Positions 36,698 to 47,721 of a DNA stretch of 64,000 nucleotides are shown here, one piece after another. This DNA comes from Porites lobata (taxonomy: Eukaryota > Cnidaria > Anthozoa > Scleractinia > Poritidae), in contig CALNXK010000106.1 in assembly GCA_942486035.1 (NCBI GenBank), forward strand, positions 437,001-501,000, given 5' to 3'. The notes under the pieces were generated by a model that was not told where the DNA came from, did no database searches, and worked only from the letters and a program-made list of their open reading frames with translations. Each line of letters begins with the position of its first letter. Positions within the stretch are counted from its first letter, which is position 1. The position numbers were made by a program, and so were the translations under genes.

Positions 36698-37169
36698 ATT
36701 GTATGTTAACTTTGTTTTGGCGTCCGGGAACTTGCGGGAAAAGGGGAGCGAAAAGTTAATAACACTAACAAATAATTATGTCTGGTTTTTATCAAATGTA
36801 TCTTTGAATTCATGATAAATACAGCTTCAACAGCTTCAAATAGCGTCTACCGGCATAATTTCACGCGAAAATACATTAAATATTATAATTTTCCAGCTTA
36901 ACGTTGGCGCAGTGGTCAACTAACCGACCTTCCGTGCAGATGTTCAAGGCTTAGTTGTATTATCTTTGTTGTAATTTTTGTTTTGTTTTGTTTTTGTTTT
37001 TAATCATATTTTCCCCTTTGGCTCGTCTACCTTTCAGTCTTACTGCTGGCCTATTACAGCTCGCGAGGTTTTTGCGATAAACATATTTCTAGTAATGTTT
37101 ATACTATACTAATTGTTGAGGCTGTACAGCTGCCCCAGCTCTGTATGTTGTCGATCAATTTTGGCAAGT

Positions 37170-37465
37170 CCTTTTTTGGGTGACTTAATTTATAAGTAGG
37201 GATTTTTTGGGGTATTCAAAACAATCTAAAGATTCGTGGTAGTGCCCTCGTATCCCTGACGCTTTGGTCTGAGAATAAAGTCGACCAAACTTGTTTTTAA
37301 AAACTTTGTTTTTCGTGTTTTATCGTTTAATGCTTTCTGGAAATTTTTAAGGCTCAGAAATTAGGCACGGGATTTTTTGGGGGTTAACTTTTGGTCCAGG
37401 GATTTTTTAGGTTTTGACTTTTGCTCCCATTCGACCATCCTTGAAATCCGGAGTATCCCTCACCC
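37170..37465. repeat. Interspersed repeat with GGGATTTTTTGG words
   Basis: The phrases 'agggattttttggggtattc', 'cacgggattttttgggggtt' and 'tccagggattttttaggttt' followed by 'aaatccggagtatccctcac' look like part of a DNA element with subterminal repeats. Its ends are not resolved. Confidence 0.4.
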
Positions 37466-37787
37466 TCTGGGGTTTCCGTGCACTTATTCAGGTCGATTTA
37501 CACGGCTTTGATAAAAACATTCTGATCAGTTTCAAGAATATTTTATTCTAAACCACAAAAAGAGATTTGATTAGAAGTGCTAATTTTTGGCCATCTCTCT
37601 TTCACGTTTTGCATTCGGTTCATTTTCTTAGCCGGAAAGTAAGCCTTAGAAATTAAAAGGTTTGACCAATTCACGCTCGCGCGTTCCGCCTGCGCTTCCC
37701 GCGCGAGTTTGTGACGTTGAGGGTGTGCAGTTTGTTCTAAAAATAGCAAATTTGACTATTTCGTTGGAACCCAATTATGGCTCCTAG

Positions 37788-38008
37788 GCCCAGTTGTTCG
37801 AAGGCTGATTAGAGCGTAACCAGGGTTTCTTTTTCTTGTGTTCAAAAGAATTTTCTCGGATAATTTTCTCTGTTATTTTTAAAGCTTCCAATCATCAACT
37901 TGAAGACAAAAAGAATTAAAACTGAAATGCTTTTTAAGCTTTCAAATCTGAATTCAAATCCAGCACTAACCCTGGGTTATCTTAACCCAGCTTTGAACAA
38001 CTCGGCCC
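37788..38008. mobile_element. MITE with GGCCCAGTTGTTC ends
   Basis: It starts GGCCCAGTTGTTCGAAGGCT and ends 'taacccagctttgaacaact' CGGCC, with 'gtaaccagggttt' and 'aaccctgggttatc' as inner inverted words. It is related in its outermost bases to the 'GTTGTTCAAACG' family but differs inside. Confidence 0.7.
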
Positions 38009-38148
38009 TGATGTTTACTCATGTGCTAATCAGAACAGGAAAGAGTTGTGGTTTGGGTCATACAAGAAGTTCCAAATTTCAATGTCACACTCACATATTT
38101 TGATTTCCTACTCGCACTGTGCGAAATCTAGCCTGCAAGCAAGCTATC

Positions 38149-38290
38149 CGGGGGAAGAGGGGCTCTGGAACTCCCCACCTCCCTAGAGAGAGCTTTCTCC
38201 CCGGGTGAGTTACTCCCATAAATTGCGGATAGGTGTGTGCCGCCCGGGGTCTTAAACCCTGGCCCTATTTAAAAGTGAGACAAACGAAAA
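38149..38290. repeat. Partial CCCGGG-end element
   Basis: The words 'ccgggtgagttactcccata' and 'gtgtgtgccgcccggggtc' match the end of the element at 40997-41447 ('gtactcccatacattacc', 'atgtgccgccc'). Only one end is present. Confidence 0.5.
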
Positions 38291-38442
38291 TTTACACTCC
38301 ATTCAAAGCCCAAACTCGAAAAAAGACTCCCTATGCGAGGAACTGAACAAAGGATACGAATTTGAAAATGAAGAAATGATCCTCGCAGTGAACGTAATTT
38401 ATGCAATTGCGTAAAGAAAACCATACCCTACCGTGCGGCACA

Positions 38443-38757
38443 TACCGTAAAATTCCTAAAATAAGCTCTGGGGCTTATATTTTTCAAAGGCCCTTACATT
38501 CGGAGGGGCTTATGTACGGAGGGAAATTTGCATGTCAAAATCGATTGGGCTGGCCTTATTCTTGGAAGGAAATTTACTGTTTTTCTTTGTTTTACCCCGT
38601 ATTTGAGGGCAATTTCCAAGTTCAAGTCCTCGGGGGGGCGGGGGGGCTTATATTTGGAGGGGCGTTTCAACGGAGGGTTTTTTGCGTTACGATTTTATCG
38701 GGCTTATATTTGGAGGGGCTTATACATGGAGGGGCTAATTTTCGGAAGTTTACGGTA
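38443..38757. mobile_element. MITE with TACCGTAAA ends and GGGGCTTAT repeats
   Basis: The left end TACCGTAAAATTCC and the right end GGAAGTTTACGGTA are inverted repeats. Near both ends are several copies of 'gaggggcttat(a)'. Non-coding; it creates an artefactual Gly-rich open frame. Confidence 0.7.
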
Positions 38758-38959
38758 CTTATAGTAACTCCCTTTGCAGACTGAGTCAAATCAAAGAGGC
38801 TGCCATTTTGAATAAATCTCGCCCTTAGTAAGGGAATCCGAATTCTGGACGTCAAATCCGGGAAAATTTTGCATGTGGAATCCAGAATACAGCTCAAAGA
38901 ATCCAGAATCCCACTAATGATTGGAATCCAGAATCCAAATTCCACTGACAAAGACTGGA

Positions 38960-39376
38960 ATCCAGTAGCTAATAATAATAACGCGAATATTTATACAGGA
39001 TAACCTATCAGTTTTAATAAAAAGAACTGTTATCAAAAGGGTCCTGTAATTATCTCATAAATAGCTAAAAAATAAAAAATAAAATCGAAAGAGGAAAATA
39101 AAATAACACTAAGGAATCTAAGATTCAAAAATCAAAATCTGTAAAAATTATTGACTTATAAGACTGAAAAGAATTGTGAATTATGGAATACTATTGAAAA
39201 AACTCTTTTAAATTACTCTTAAAAAGAAACCTAGAATTTAAATTTCTCATATGCCGAGGTAAAGTGTTGTAAACTAGAGCTCCTTGAAAGTCAAAACTTT
39301 TCCGTCCAAATTCTAATTTGGCTTTGGGAAGTTTTTCGTGAACACCCATTGTTTCTAAAGTTAATGTTGTGTGCAA
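38960..39376 (-). mobile_element. LINE 3' end with reverse-transcriptase C-terminal tail
   Basis: The minus-strand frame 39376-39191 reads GRKSFDFQGALVYNTLPRHM and RNLNSRFLFKSNLKEFF. This is the typical C-terminal tail of a jockey/CR1-like reverse transcriptase ('F..RGA..WN.LP...R...S...FK..LK.F'). It is followed by an A-rich 3' region ending in a short TTATTA-type repeat near 38970. The element is 5' truncated, as LINEs usually are. Confidence 0.65.
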
Positions 39377-39670
39377 TTTTTGTAAAATATCTGGAATCCA
39401 GAATCCAAGACTGTATTGGATTCCTTTACATGGGGCGATAAATCACAAAACAAATATTGGAATAGGCTTTCGTATGATATGGAGAATTATACTGATCTCA
39501 GAGATTGTTCAGTCCCTAAAATGTTACTTAAAAGATAAACCTTTCCGCGACAATCTATGTTGCAAACAGGCATTTTCTCATCAAGGTCGTTGCCGGTTGC
39601 CAAAGTTTCCCCCATGCCCTTTTCTACGCAATAGATTGCTCTTGTCCCCAAATCTTCTGCAGGCAGTGAC

Positions 39671-39751
39671 TTAGGCTCAGTTTCCAGCCCTGGGTAGGGA
39701 GTACCGTGGGTGTACCGATCGCGAGATACCCACGACTGGAGACTGAGCCTA
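39671..39751. mobile_element. 81-bp MITE with target-site duplication
   Basis: The ends TAGGCTCAGTTTCCAG and CTGGAGACTGAGCCTA are inverted repeats. The element is flanked by the direct repeat GCAGTGAC at 39663-39670 and 39752-39759. An 8-bp duplication is what hAT transposases make, so hAT mobilisation is a reasonable inference. Confidence 0.75.
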
Positions 39752-40112
39752 GCAGTGACCCTGTTGGCGCTTTCCGCTGGTAGCAGCTTGCAACTTGCAC
39801 CTATCCCGTAGTCATGGTGACCGTTCGGGCGCGACGGACCTAGCAACCCTTTCCCTCTATTTAATTTTCTTGTTAGCTTTTCTTCTCCGCTGGTTAGTGT
39901 TCTGTAAAGTCTGCTTTTGATCAAAATAGCCTGTAAAGCCGGAGTTTGTCTTTGGCTTCCATAGCATGAAGGTAGGATATTCGTATTTCCTCTAATAAGC
40001 GGCCATGCTCTAATAAGCGCCCCCTCCTCTCCCCCACGTTCTTAAACTGAGTAGGGACAAAAGGAATAGTTGTTCCTATTGCCTCTTTATTGATGAGATA
40101 ATCGACATTTGA

Positions 40113-40142
40113 TGATGATGATAATGGTGACGATGATGAGAT
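40113..40142. repeat. GAT/ATG microsatellite
   Basis: An imperfect GATGATGAT run with TGACGATGATGAG. Confidence 0.8.
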
Positions 40143-40245
40143 AATCGATATCAGGGCTTCTGTCGATATCTTACCCACGCGCGGCAATAATGTTGTAGTA
40201 TGTTTGATTTTACCAAAAGAATATAGAGATAGAGCTTCTTTTTAA

Positions 40246-40535
40246 TATTAAAAACGGTGATTTCGGCGCGATTTCTGTCACGGAACGAAGCTGCACCACG
40301 CCGATCTGCAACGTAGAGAGTCACATATCGGATAGCTGTTCACGCTATACCGGATAGCTTCTGCGCATGCACGAAAACCATACTGGATAGGGCTCCTATT
40401 CACACATAAAAACGGTGATTTCGGCGCGATTTCTGTAACGGAGCGAATCTGCTCCGCGCCGCTCTCTTAAGTGGAGAACCACATATCGGATAGGTGTTCA
40501 TACTATACCGAGTAGCTTTCTGTGTCGGCACGAGA
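40246..40535. repeat. Direct tandem duplication, unit about 160 bp
   Basis: 'aaaacggtgatttcggcgcg' followed by 'atttctgt.acgga.cgaa' occurs near 40251 and again near 40409. Each is followed by 'cacatatcggatagctgttc'-like and 'ctataccggatagctt'-like sequence. The two copies are diverged, with the second slightly shorter. Confidence 0.75.
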
Positions 40536-40659
40536 TGCTATCCTCTACAATTTGAACATAGCCTTAAATAGGTGTCCAAGGGCTTATTTGATGAAATACG
40601 GTATTTCTACTACTCTTTCTACGGGATGGTTTAATACCCCCCCCGCATTAAATTCGCCG

Positions 40660-40850
40660 ATACCCATTTCATCATCGTCATCATCATCTTTATTTAAAAA
40701 CACGGTTAATACATCAGGCATTAACAATTTAATATAAAGCTACAACTTAATACGAAACTATGTATACAGATTAATCTTCTATAATTTAAAATATTGCTAA
40801 CTATTAAAGAAAAGTAAAGTAAGTTAAAGCCTGTTTTACATGAATGCCGC
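40660..40850. repeat. Possible LINE 3' tail
   Basis: A 'tcatcgtcatcatcatc' run leads into 'tttatttaaaaacacggtta', an arrangement seen at the 3' ends of CR1/L2-like LINEs read from the other strand. No protein remnant accompanies it. Confidence 0.3.
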
Positions 40851-40885
40851 GTGTCGGAATTAATTAAGAATCGTCGGAAATCAAA

Positions 40886-40960
40886 CTCGTCCCCAGGGCT
40901 TTTCCCTCAAAAAATGGGTGGGCCCCACCCATTTTTTGAAAGAAAAGCCCTGGGGACGAG
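40886..40960. repeat. 75-bp near-perfect palindrome
   Basis: CTCGTCCCCAGGGCTTTTCC on the left pairs with its reverse complement at 40941-40960, and the centre ATGGGTGGGGCCCCACCCAT-like core at 40914-40931 has almost no loop. The word TCGGAAAT flanks both sides (40875 and 40966 regions), suggesting insertion of a tiny transposable element. Confidence 0.8.
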
Positions 40961-40996
40961 GTTGGTCGGAAATTAGTCAGAGATGTTGCTTGCCTA

Positions 40997-41447
40997 CCCG
41001 GGGGGGGGGGGGTACTCCCATACATTACCTATACAGGTATGTGCCGCCCAACGGGGTCTTGATTTTGAAGCTCCTGATTTAGAACGGGGTATCCATTTCA
41101 GAGGCGTTTTCTAGAACGGGGTATAATATTTCGAACGCACGAAAGCTCCAGTTTTGTAAGCAGCCATTTGAAATTACTCAAGGACAGATTGCTTTTAAAA
41201 ATTCGGTTCAATGCGTTAACAAGCAATCTGTTATACTCTTGTTGCACCCTAGAACGGAGTATAAAAAATTAGCCCATTTCTAGAACGGGGTATCAGTTTT
41301 AGGGCGAATTCTAGAACGGGGTGTAAAAAATTGGCCCATTTCTAGAACGGGGTATCAATTTTAGGGGAAATTTTTTTTAGAACGGGGTGCCAATTTGGAG
41401 TCCCGGGCGGCACATACCCACTCAAAAAATACCCAAGTGCCCCCGGG
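40997..41447. mobile_element. CCCGGGGG-end element, complete copy with duplication
   Basis: It begins CCCGGGGGGG...GTACTCCC and ends 'acccaagtgcccccggg'. The inner words 'tatgtgccgccc' and 'gggcggcacata' are inverted. The phrase 'agaacggggta' is repeated at least seven times in both subterminal parts. Flanking TTGCCTA at 40990-40996 and 41449-41455 is a likely target-site duplication. Confidence 0.8.
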
Positions 41448-41749
41448 ATTGCCTAGCAGCTGAGGGTAGTATATATATAGCTCTGGGTAGTATAGAGTGA
41501 GGAACCGTGAAAGTGTAATGAAAGGCTCGAGCGCAAATGCCTGAAAAACTCTGAGGGGATTTTAGCTACTGGAAATAAACCAAACATGGTATCGAGGGTT
41601 TTAATAGTCCAAGTTTGTCTTTATTTTGAATTCTAAAACATACGGAGACATGCAGTTCCAAATCGAAAGTTCGAAATCAATCAGCAGGACATTTTTTCGG
41701 AAATACCCCTAGCCTTATAGTGACTTTGTTACGGCAATTACCTTTCATT

Positions 41750-42165
41750 GACTGTTTTTATGCTAGAGACATTAAAGTCGTATGAGACTTTAAAGTCGTC
41801 TTCATTAACGTCTAGTATAAAAACGGTAAATAAGACAGGCGCATTTAAAATCTGACGACAAAAACGTCTCCTGTTAAGTGCTTCGTTCAGACGCACTTAA
41901 TTGACGGCTTTAACGTTTCAGACGCCGGCTAAATTCGTTTAGTATAAAAACAGGACGCTGTAAACTGGAAGGCATTTAAGGCCAACTCGTCCAGAGAAGA
42001 CTGGGAAGAGTCAGTGTTGTGAATTTCTTCAGAAAACTCTTTTTTTCATTGTTTTCGTCTACTTTAATGCGTCTCACGATTTTACACCAGTCAACAGGTT
42101 AACTTCTTAGACGTTAACTACCTCTAGACAATTTTAACTGACGTCTCTAATATAAAAACGGCCAT
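41750..42165. mobile_element. MITE with GTTTTTATNNTAGAGAC ends
   Basis: 'gactgtttttatgctagaga' at the left is the inverse of 'gtctctaatataaaaacggc' at the right. Additional 'gtctagtataaaaacggta' and 'tttagtataaaaacagga' words lie inside, so this may be two nested or joined copies. Confidence 0.65.
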
Positions 42166-42439
42166 TAGGTTTTTGTCATTTTCTAACCGCCATGGCGAAA
42201 GCATGCGGGCAACTCCTGGTCTATATTAGCTTATATTAAAAATTCTCTTTCAGTAAGCTGTCTAAGCAACAAATTTTTAAGAGAAAAATGATGCCTAGCA
42301 GACACTGAAACTATGAACAACATGATCCTAGATAGACAATAAAGCAGTTTAGTTCTGATTGGCTTAAAGCCCCTGCCTAATTCTTCATAACCAGCCGGCG
42401 TTGACCAAATTTGGAAGATGCGAGGAATATACCATCGAT

Positions 42440-42717
42440 TCGATTGTATATTGACTTGGTACGCACCAATGGCATCACGGCTTAACTGACAAACGACCAA
42501 TAACATCGCGACTTAATTGACCAATCAGGTCAATAACCAGAGTACAATACCATTAACTGACGTGGTACAACTCACTTTGACTCTCAAGATGACTACCGCA
42601 CAGGTTGTCGAAACGTCAGTCACTGTCAACAACAACAGTCCTATTCAGGACTACGTTCACCCGGACGATCATACTCAACCTATTTATGAAAGTACTCCTG
42701 GGTTCAAACCTTTCACA
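42440..42717 (+). repeat. Interspersed repeat, unknown class
   Basis: An open frame at 42517-42807 exists, but its sequence ('gactaccgcacaggttgtcg', 'aaacgtcagtcactgtcaac') has the look of a widespread retroelement tail, not a gene: no start context, no domain and no splice partners. Penelope-like 3' tail is one possibility that I cannot confirm. Confidence 0.35.
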
Positions 42718-43089
42718 TTATATCAAACAGTTATTTTGTCTTTTTATCATGTAACGTGCGTTTATTGGATTGCAGACACTTTTGGACCTAACATAGACTT
42801 TATTTAACTTTTCTTCAAAAGTTGCAGGGTCAATAGAGGAGTGTGAGAGAAGTATCATCAGCATGCATAAGTACAGATGATGATAGCTTGCCTTCTTGAT
42901 TAAAGTTCTTTCATATGGATGAGAAACAATAAGAATCCAAATACAGATCTTTGTGAAACCTCTTAGCTGATAGGAAGGTAGTCTGACAAAGATCCATTGA
43001 CATAAGCGCTCTGAGAGCGATCTGATAGGTACGTACGACTTGAACCACTGAACTGCATGCAATTCAAGACCGCAAAGTTGGGTTTTCAA
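42718..43089 (-). pseudogene. LINE reverse-transcriptase fragment, frameshifted
   Basis: On the minus strand one frame reads KTQLCGLELHAVQWFKSYV, the usual 'L...G....WF.SYL' block of jockey/RTE-type reverse transcriptases. After a frame change, HADDTSLTLLY follows, the catalytic [F/Y/H]ADD box. In-frame continuity is lost by shifts and stops, so this is a dead fragment. Confidence 0.75.
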
Positions 43090-43159
43090 AGGTTTTCTTT
43101 AGATCTAGAAAAATACACTGTTAATTGGACCATTATTAATATTTAAGTACCAGGTGTCA

Positions 43160-43505
43160 GTAGGGAGCTTCAGCATCGACAAGGCGACGGCAACGAAAAC
43201 GTCACTTTTAAAATGAATTCGCGTTTTTTCAAACTTTGTCGCGCTCATTCTAATTCCCCAAAAATGTCAAATGTAGGCGAATTTCTCTGGAGTTGATTTC
43301 TTGGGGACCACCCTCAAGTTTTGGAAGAGAATGACAAATTCATTGTCACTTGTTTACGTCCTCCATAAAACGTGAAATTAGGGATTTTCACGCCGTAGTC
43401 GTGCGGTGACGGCAAAGAAATGTACAAAAAAGTGTGCTGTACGTGCAAAGTTGTTGTTTTGCTAATCAAACTTATTGCTTTTTTGACGTTCTCGCTACTA
43501 ATAGC
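43160..43505 (+). mobile_element. GACGACGGC-end MITE, copy 3
   Basis: The left end AGGGAGCTTCAGCATCGACA and the inner 'tcgtagtcgtgcggtgacgg' match copy 1 at 25071-25438. The right end is lost after 'gacgttctcgct'. Confidence 0.8.
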
Positions 43506-43633
43506 TTCCAAGCACGGTGGTCACAATGTAGAATGAACCGGTCTCAAACCATTCTGTCAATCTGCCAGCAAATTGCTATCAATTAGGTATTCAAAAAGTT
43601 GATTAAAAATAAGCTTTTCGATTATTTTACTAC

Positions 43634-43860
43634 CAGGGGCGTAGCCAGCTTTTCGGCTAGTTGAAGACCTCGCTGAGTTTCACTTCCACATATCCTGGAA
43701 ACTGAACGCATAACTAGTACGCACTGACCTCACCAACACTTTGAGCTCTTAAGCTTTTTAGCTCATCCCAACAATGCATAATTTATTACAAGCGGTAGAG
43801 TGATCAAACCAAAATTTTGTAGGCTCGGGTCTACAGGTCTATGGGCTGGCTACGCCCCTG
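43634..43860. mobile_element. MITE with CAGGGGCGTAGCCAGC ends
   Basis: The perfect 16-bp terminal inverted repeat CAGGGGCGTAGCCAGC / GCTGGCTACGCCCCTG encloses 227 bp. ACTAC flanks both sides. Such ends occur in hAT-type elements of many invertebrates (general knowledge). Confidence 0.85.
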
Positions 43861-44479
43861 ACTACTAACAATTAGTAGAACAGATATGGGCCTATAGTAA
43901 AGGATCAGATTTGATATCCTCTTAAAATAAAGGCGACAATACTTTGGATATCCACCTGACCAGAAAATAGCCCCTCCTTAAGGATAAGTTGATTGCTTGC
44001 GTTTGAGTTATGCCGTGTGGAAATGAAACGCCGCAAGGTGAAGCGTAAGGATATTTACTATATGTCTGGCTAATTAAATATCCGTACAATCCTTTATCCT
44101 TTGCCACTACAGTCTTGGACAAAAGTCTTGATAAAATTGTATACTTAAGGAGACTTTTTCTAAACATCCTAGTCGTAGCGTTTCTCCCCCTCCTCCTGCA
44201 AGTGGTGTTGTTGTGTCGTTATAAGAAAGCCTGATCCCTGGGTGTTCGTAGGAAGTAAAGTTGAACTGGGGGAGGGGGGTTTTCTTGACACAAAGCTGTT
44301 GATTTGGAATTAGTTTTGTTGCGTAAGGTAGTGCGTATTAACGATAACACGTTCTTAAGTAGTTCTGTCCGGGATTGTAGCTCTCGCGCTACCGCTATTG
44401 CTGTCAAAGATTTCAAATTTCGCGTCTGGAACTTAGCATGTGAATTGGGATAATAGCTCTACTCTGATTGGTTGTTACT

Positions 44480-44822
44480 TAGTAAGGCGTTACAAAATTC
44501 CACGAAAAGTTTTTACTACCACTACCATGGTAGTAAAATTTGGTTATCCAATGCATCCAAAAAATTTTGGTACTCACCTGACCGTACGTCCGTCGGCCGG
44601 TCCGTCCGTCCGCCCACATGTCCGCACCACAGGAAAACCAATTTGAAATGTCACATTTTCTAGCTAGTATTTTAAACTGTAACTTTATAATAGACATCCA
44701 CATTATGATCAATTGACAGCTGTCAAAACAGGGTATCAGCTGACCAGGATCACATGACCGTATCGCGGGCTCAGGCGCCAACTCATTGAAATAACCTGTT
44801 TTCCGCTGAACAGTTATTGGCA
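44480..44822. repeat. Interspersed repeat with CCGTCCGTCCG tract
   Basis: A 'cgtccgtcggccggtccg' run is followed by a stretch of ordinary composition containing 'tcaattgacagctgtcaaaa' and 'gtatcagctgaccaggatca'. The block looks like an interspersed element, but no ends are resolved in the window. Confidence 0.35.
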
Positions 44823-45245
44823 TTTAATTGATTGCAGGCTTAAGTTTATGTTTTTCAGCTAGTCATCAAAAGTCTCAAAGCTTATGGTCGTCCCCTACAG
44901 TAAAGTAAAGATTTGTGGATTTCTTTGCAATGGTTCCAAGTTCATTTTCTGAAGTAACCTATAAATGTATAAACGGGAACTTCGCTTTTAGCTCCCGCTA
45001 AATCTATACATATGGGAAATAATCGGCTCCTGATTAGAATGAATTTTGAGCTCGCATATGAGCCCCTAAAGCAGAGATTCACAGTATGAATCATACATGG
45101 AAAGTGCGCTTGACGTATCAGAAATCGAACCGGGTGAGCCCAGCGAACCAGCGAGATTTCTCAGAAAACAAAAACCAGTAACAAAACCTCGTTACAAAGT
45201 ACCTTCCTTGGTGGTATTGTGTTTATTATATACATGCTGAGACAT

Positions 45246-45612
45246 TAGAGACCTTTAGATTCTAAGACGAGTACGACTACGAGTACGAGAATTTCTCAAT
45301 ACTAAGTAGTGCTCGCGCGTGAACCAGCGTCATTTTGGCGGGAAACGTGGTAGCCGTCGTCATTCTACTACGAGTTTTAGCGAGAGTGTCGTAGTGGTGG
45401 GAACAAGTTATCAAATGTTAGAAGTTTTAGCATTTTGCAATCGGGAGAGGTCTTAACCTCCTTCAATAACTACAACAGTGTCAACCTTTCTGGTTTAAAA
45501 ATATAGGACAATCAAGAATTCCGGGGTGTCTTTTTTTGACAATACGCGAAAAAACTGTTAATCAAATCTCGTACTCGTTGTCGTTCTCGTACCTCGAATC
45601 TAAAGGTCTCTA
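45246..45612. mobile_element. MITE with TAGAGACCTTTAGATTC ends
   Basis: TAGAGACCTTTAGATTCTAA and 'gacgagtacgactacgagta' at the left pair with 'tctcgtactcgttgtcgttc' and 'cgaatctaaaggtctcta' at the right. Arms are about 45 bp and the element is 367 bp. Confidence 0.85.
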
Positions 45613-45959
45613 TTTTAAGTGTTTCTAAAGTGCTAAAATGATAAAATTTTCCGTTAAACATAATGATATGACTTCGCCTGTCGCATTTCGAGAACTATAA
45701 GTAAACATTATAATGAGGCAATACAGTGAATTACGAGTAAACTTAATCTTGCCGGCGTTGCAGGCGGAAAATGAATGAATTTGACTGAAACACGAGCGCG
45801 TGAACGAGAGGGAAGCCGGAAAATCTTGGAAAATCGCGCGCAAGAAAGAGAAAAACAAATTGCTCCACTATTCTCAGTAACGGAAATAAACCAAAATATT
45901 TTCATAACAATAGATATCCCACAATTCCCCTCGTTGCATATGTCACCATCATTCTTCTT

Positions 45960-46130
45960 ACTGTGTGTATTTGTGGTGTTGTCCCGGCCGGGGTGGGGCA
46001 TTTGCACGCTTTTTAAAACCTCACTGTGGGGTTTTGGTATGAACCCTCCGGCCCCACCGTGGGGCAGGAGGGCGGTCAGCAACCCACCCTCCCAGCCCCC
46101 AGGCACGACACGGTGTACTGCCTTTGCCTT
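45960..46130. repeat. G/C-rich interspersed repeat
   Basis: 'cccggccggggtggggcatt', 'actgtggggttttgg' and 'ccccaccgtggggcaggagg' recall the subterminal words of GC-rich DNA elements. Long overlapping open frames here on both strands are a by-product of composition. Confidence 0.35.
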
Positions 46131-46202
46131 CAATGCATGTGAATGTACCGCTGTCCACAGCTGTGGAGAGCGATCACTTTCACCCCTCCATATTTCATAG
46201 TA

Positions 46203-47259
46203 TACAGTCGAAGCCCTCGTAAGCGACCAGCTTGGAAATTCGAAAAGTGGTCGTAATTAGAGCTGGTCTCTTACGAGAATGAGCACTTGTAAGGGACCGC
46301 ATGGTAAAACAATACAGTCAATTCTCTCGTAAGCGACCGGCCAAAGCCACCCCCTTTGGTGCACCACAAAGTGGTCGCTTACGGGAGGTGGTCGTCTACG
46401 GGAAAAATCAAGACAATAGAGCGTTTTCACATGATGTCACGTCAGCCATATTGGCGTTCCAAAACAATAAAACGGCGGCCATGTTGGTGTTCCAAACCAA
46501 TCCTGTGGGAGTTGATCTCTTTTCTCAGTTTTCTTATGTAAACACTTTCTTTTGTTTCCATAAATTTACATAGATGCTGGTCACGTGAGTGAAAACGCTC
46601 TATAAGCTGAAAATGAACTGATAAACATAATTACATAAAGCCAGTAACACCTCACAAACTAAAATTAGGCAAATAGACAACTGGCAATAATGTTTTACAT
46701 TGAATAGCGCTTGGAACTGAATGAATGAAGAGTCGTGGATGAGAGGACAATAGACGTGCCCTCTTACAATACATTTTAACATGTGAACAGTAAGCTCGGA
46801 CGTCAGCGTACAAAAACTTTGTATAAACTGTGAAAACTTTGTACATAACATTTTGCATCAGTGCTACAATCCACCTTTTTATGTACAGATCGTATTACAG
46901 CCATCTTTTACCTGCTTGCACGCTTGGTCAGCGCTATCTAAAAATTGAGCTTTTGTGACATTCGAGCAATAGTTTTCTTACAATCATATGTGATCATATC
47001 AAATTAGTGGTTTAAAAAATGGTGGCCGTCGTTTTACAAGAAATTTAAGTAGTGGCCGCTTGCGAGAGCTTAAAACCAGGAAAGGTAAAGCCCAGTTGGC
47101 TAATCCTAAAAGTGGTTGGGCTCGTCTACGCGAGCGGTCGCTTACATGAGAGCTTTGGATTACAAAGTTTAAGTCACAGTTCAAACGGGGTTTCACAAAG
47201 GTGGTTTTTACTGGAACTGATAGCTTACGGGAGTGGTCGCAAGGAGAGCTTCTACTGTA
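46203..47259. mobile_element. TACAGTCGAA-end element (host of a nested MITE)
   Basis: The left end TACAGTCGAAGCCCTCGTAA and right end 'gtggtcgcaaggagagcttc' TACTGTA are diverged inverted repeats. A second 'tacagtcaattctctcgtaa' at 46313 and several 'gtggtcgcttac' words show the subterminal repeats. No transposase remains. Confidence 0.65.
46417..46602. mobile_element. MITE with TAGAGCGTTTTCAC ends, nested
   Basis: TAGAGCGTTTTCACATGATG pairs with 'gtcacgtgagtgaaaacgct' CTA. The 186-bp element also has two inner copies of a 'catattggcgttccaaaaca' type word. It sits inside the larger element 46203-47259. Confidence 0.8.
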
Positions 47260-47721
47260 TTCATCTGTAGGTGTAGTGAGAATATGTTACTATGGGCCAT
47301 GGAGTTAAGTCGGAAGTAAGTGGTGAAAATACGTTAATATTACTACTAAAACAAAAAGAAATACCAATAGCTGATTACAACTTCTATCACTACCCCGGCA
47401 ATCCGCTGGCCCACAATTCCGAAAAATCTAAGCATTTTGGCAGGTAAACTCCCTATACATCTATGATGGTTGACCCTAGCTTTGCCTGAACTTCATTCAA
47501 AGACCTTTAAACTTAAAACTCGACTTTAAAATAATTCGCTTTAAGCCCGTTCTTCCTAAGATTATTTCGAAATGAATTTTTGCCTATGAAACGGGTTTCG
47601 GCAGGAGCCATAATGTCCCATTATGGCTCTTGGTTTCGGCAAAATGTTAGGAGAAACAAGCAAAACATCCTTGTTATTTCTTTCAGTTCAAGAGCAAAAA
47701 AAAAATTCAATTTTCTACAAA

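Noticed and set aside
45708..46200. Overlapping 141-codon open frames on both strands
   Set aside because: No domain, no splice context, and the sequence is a G/C-rich interspersed repeat; the two frames mirror each other as composition artefacts.
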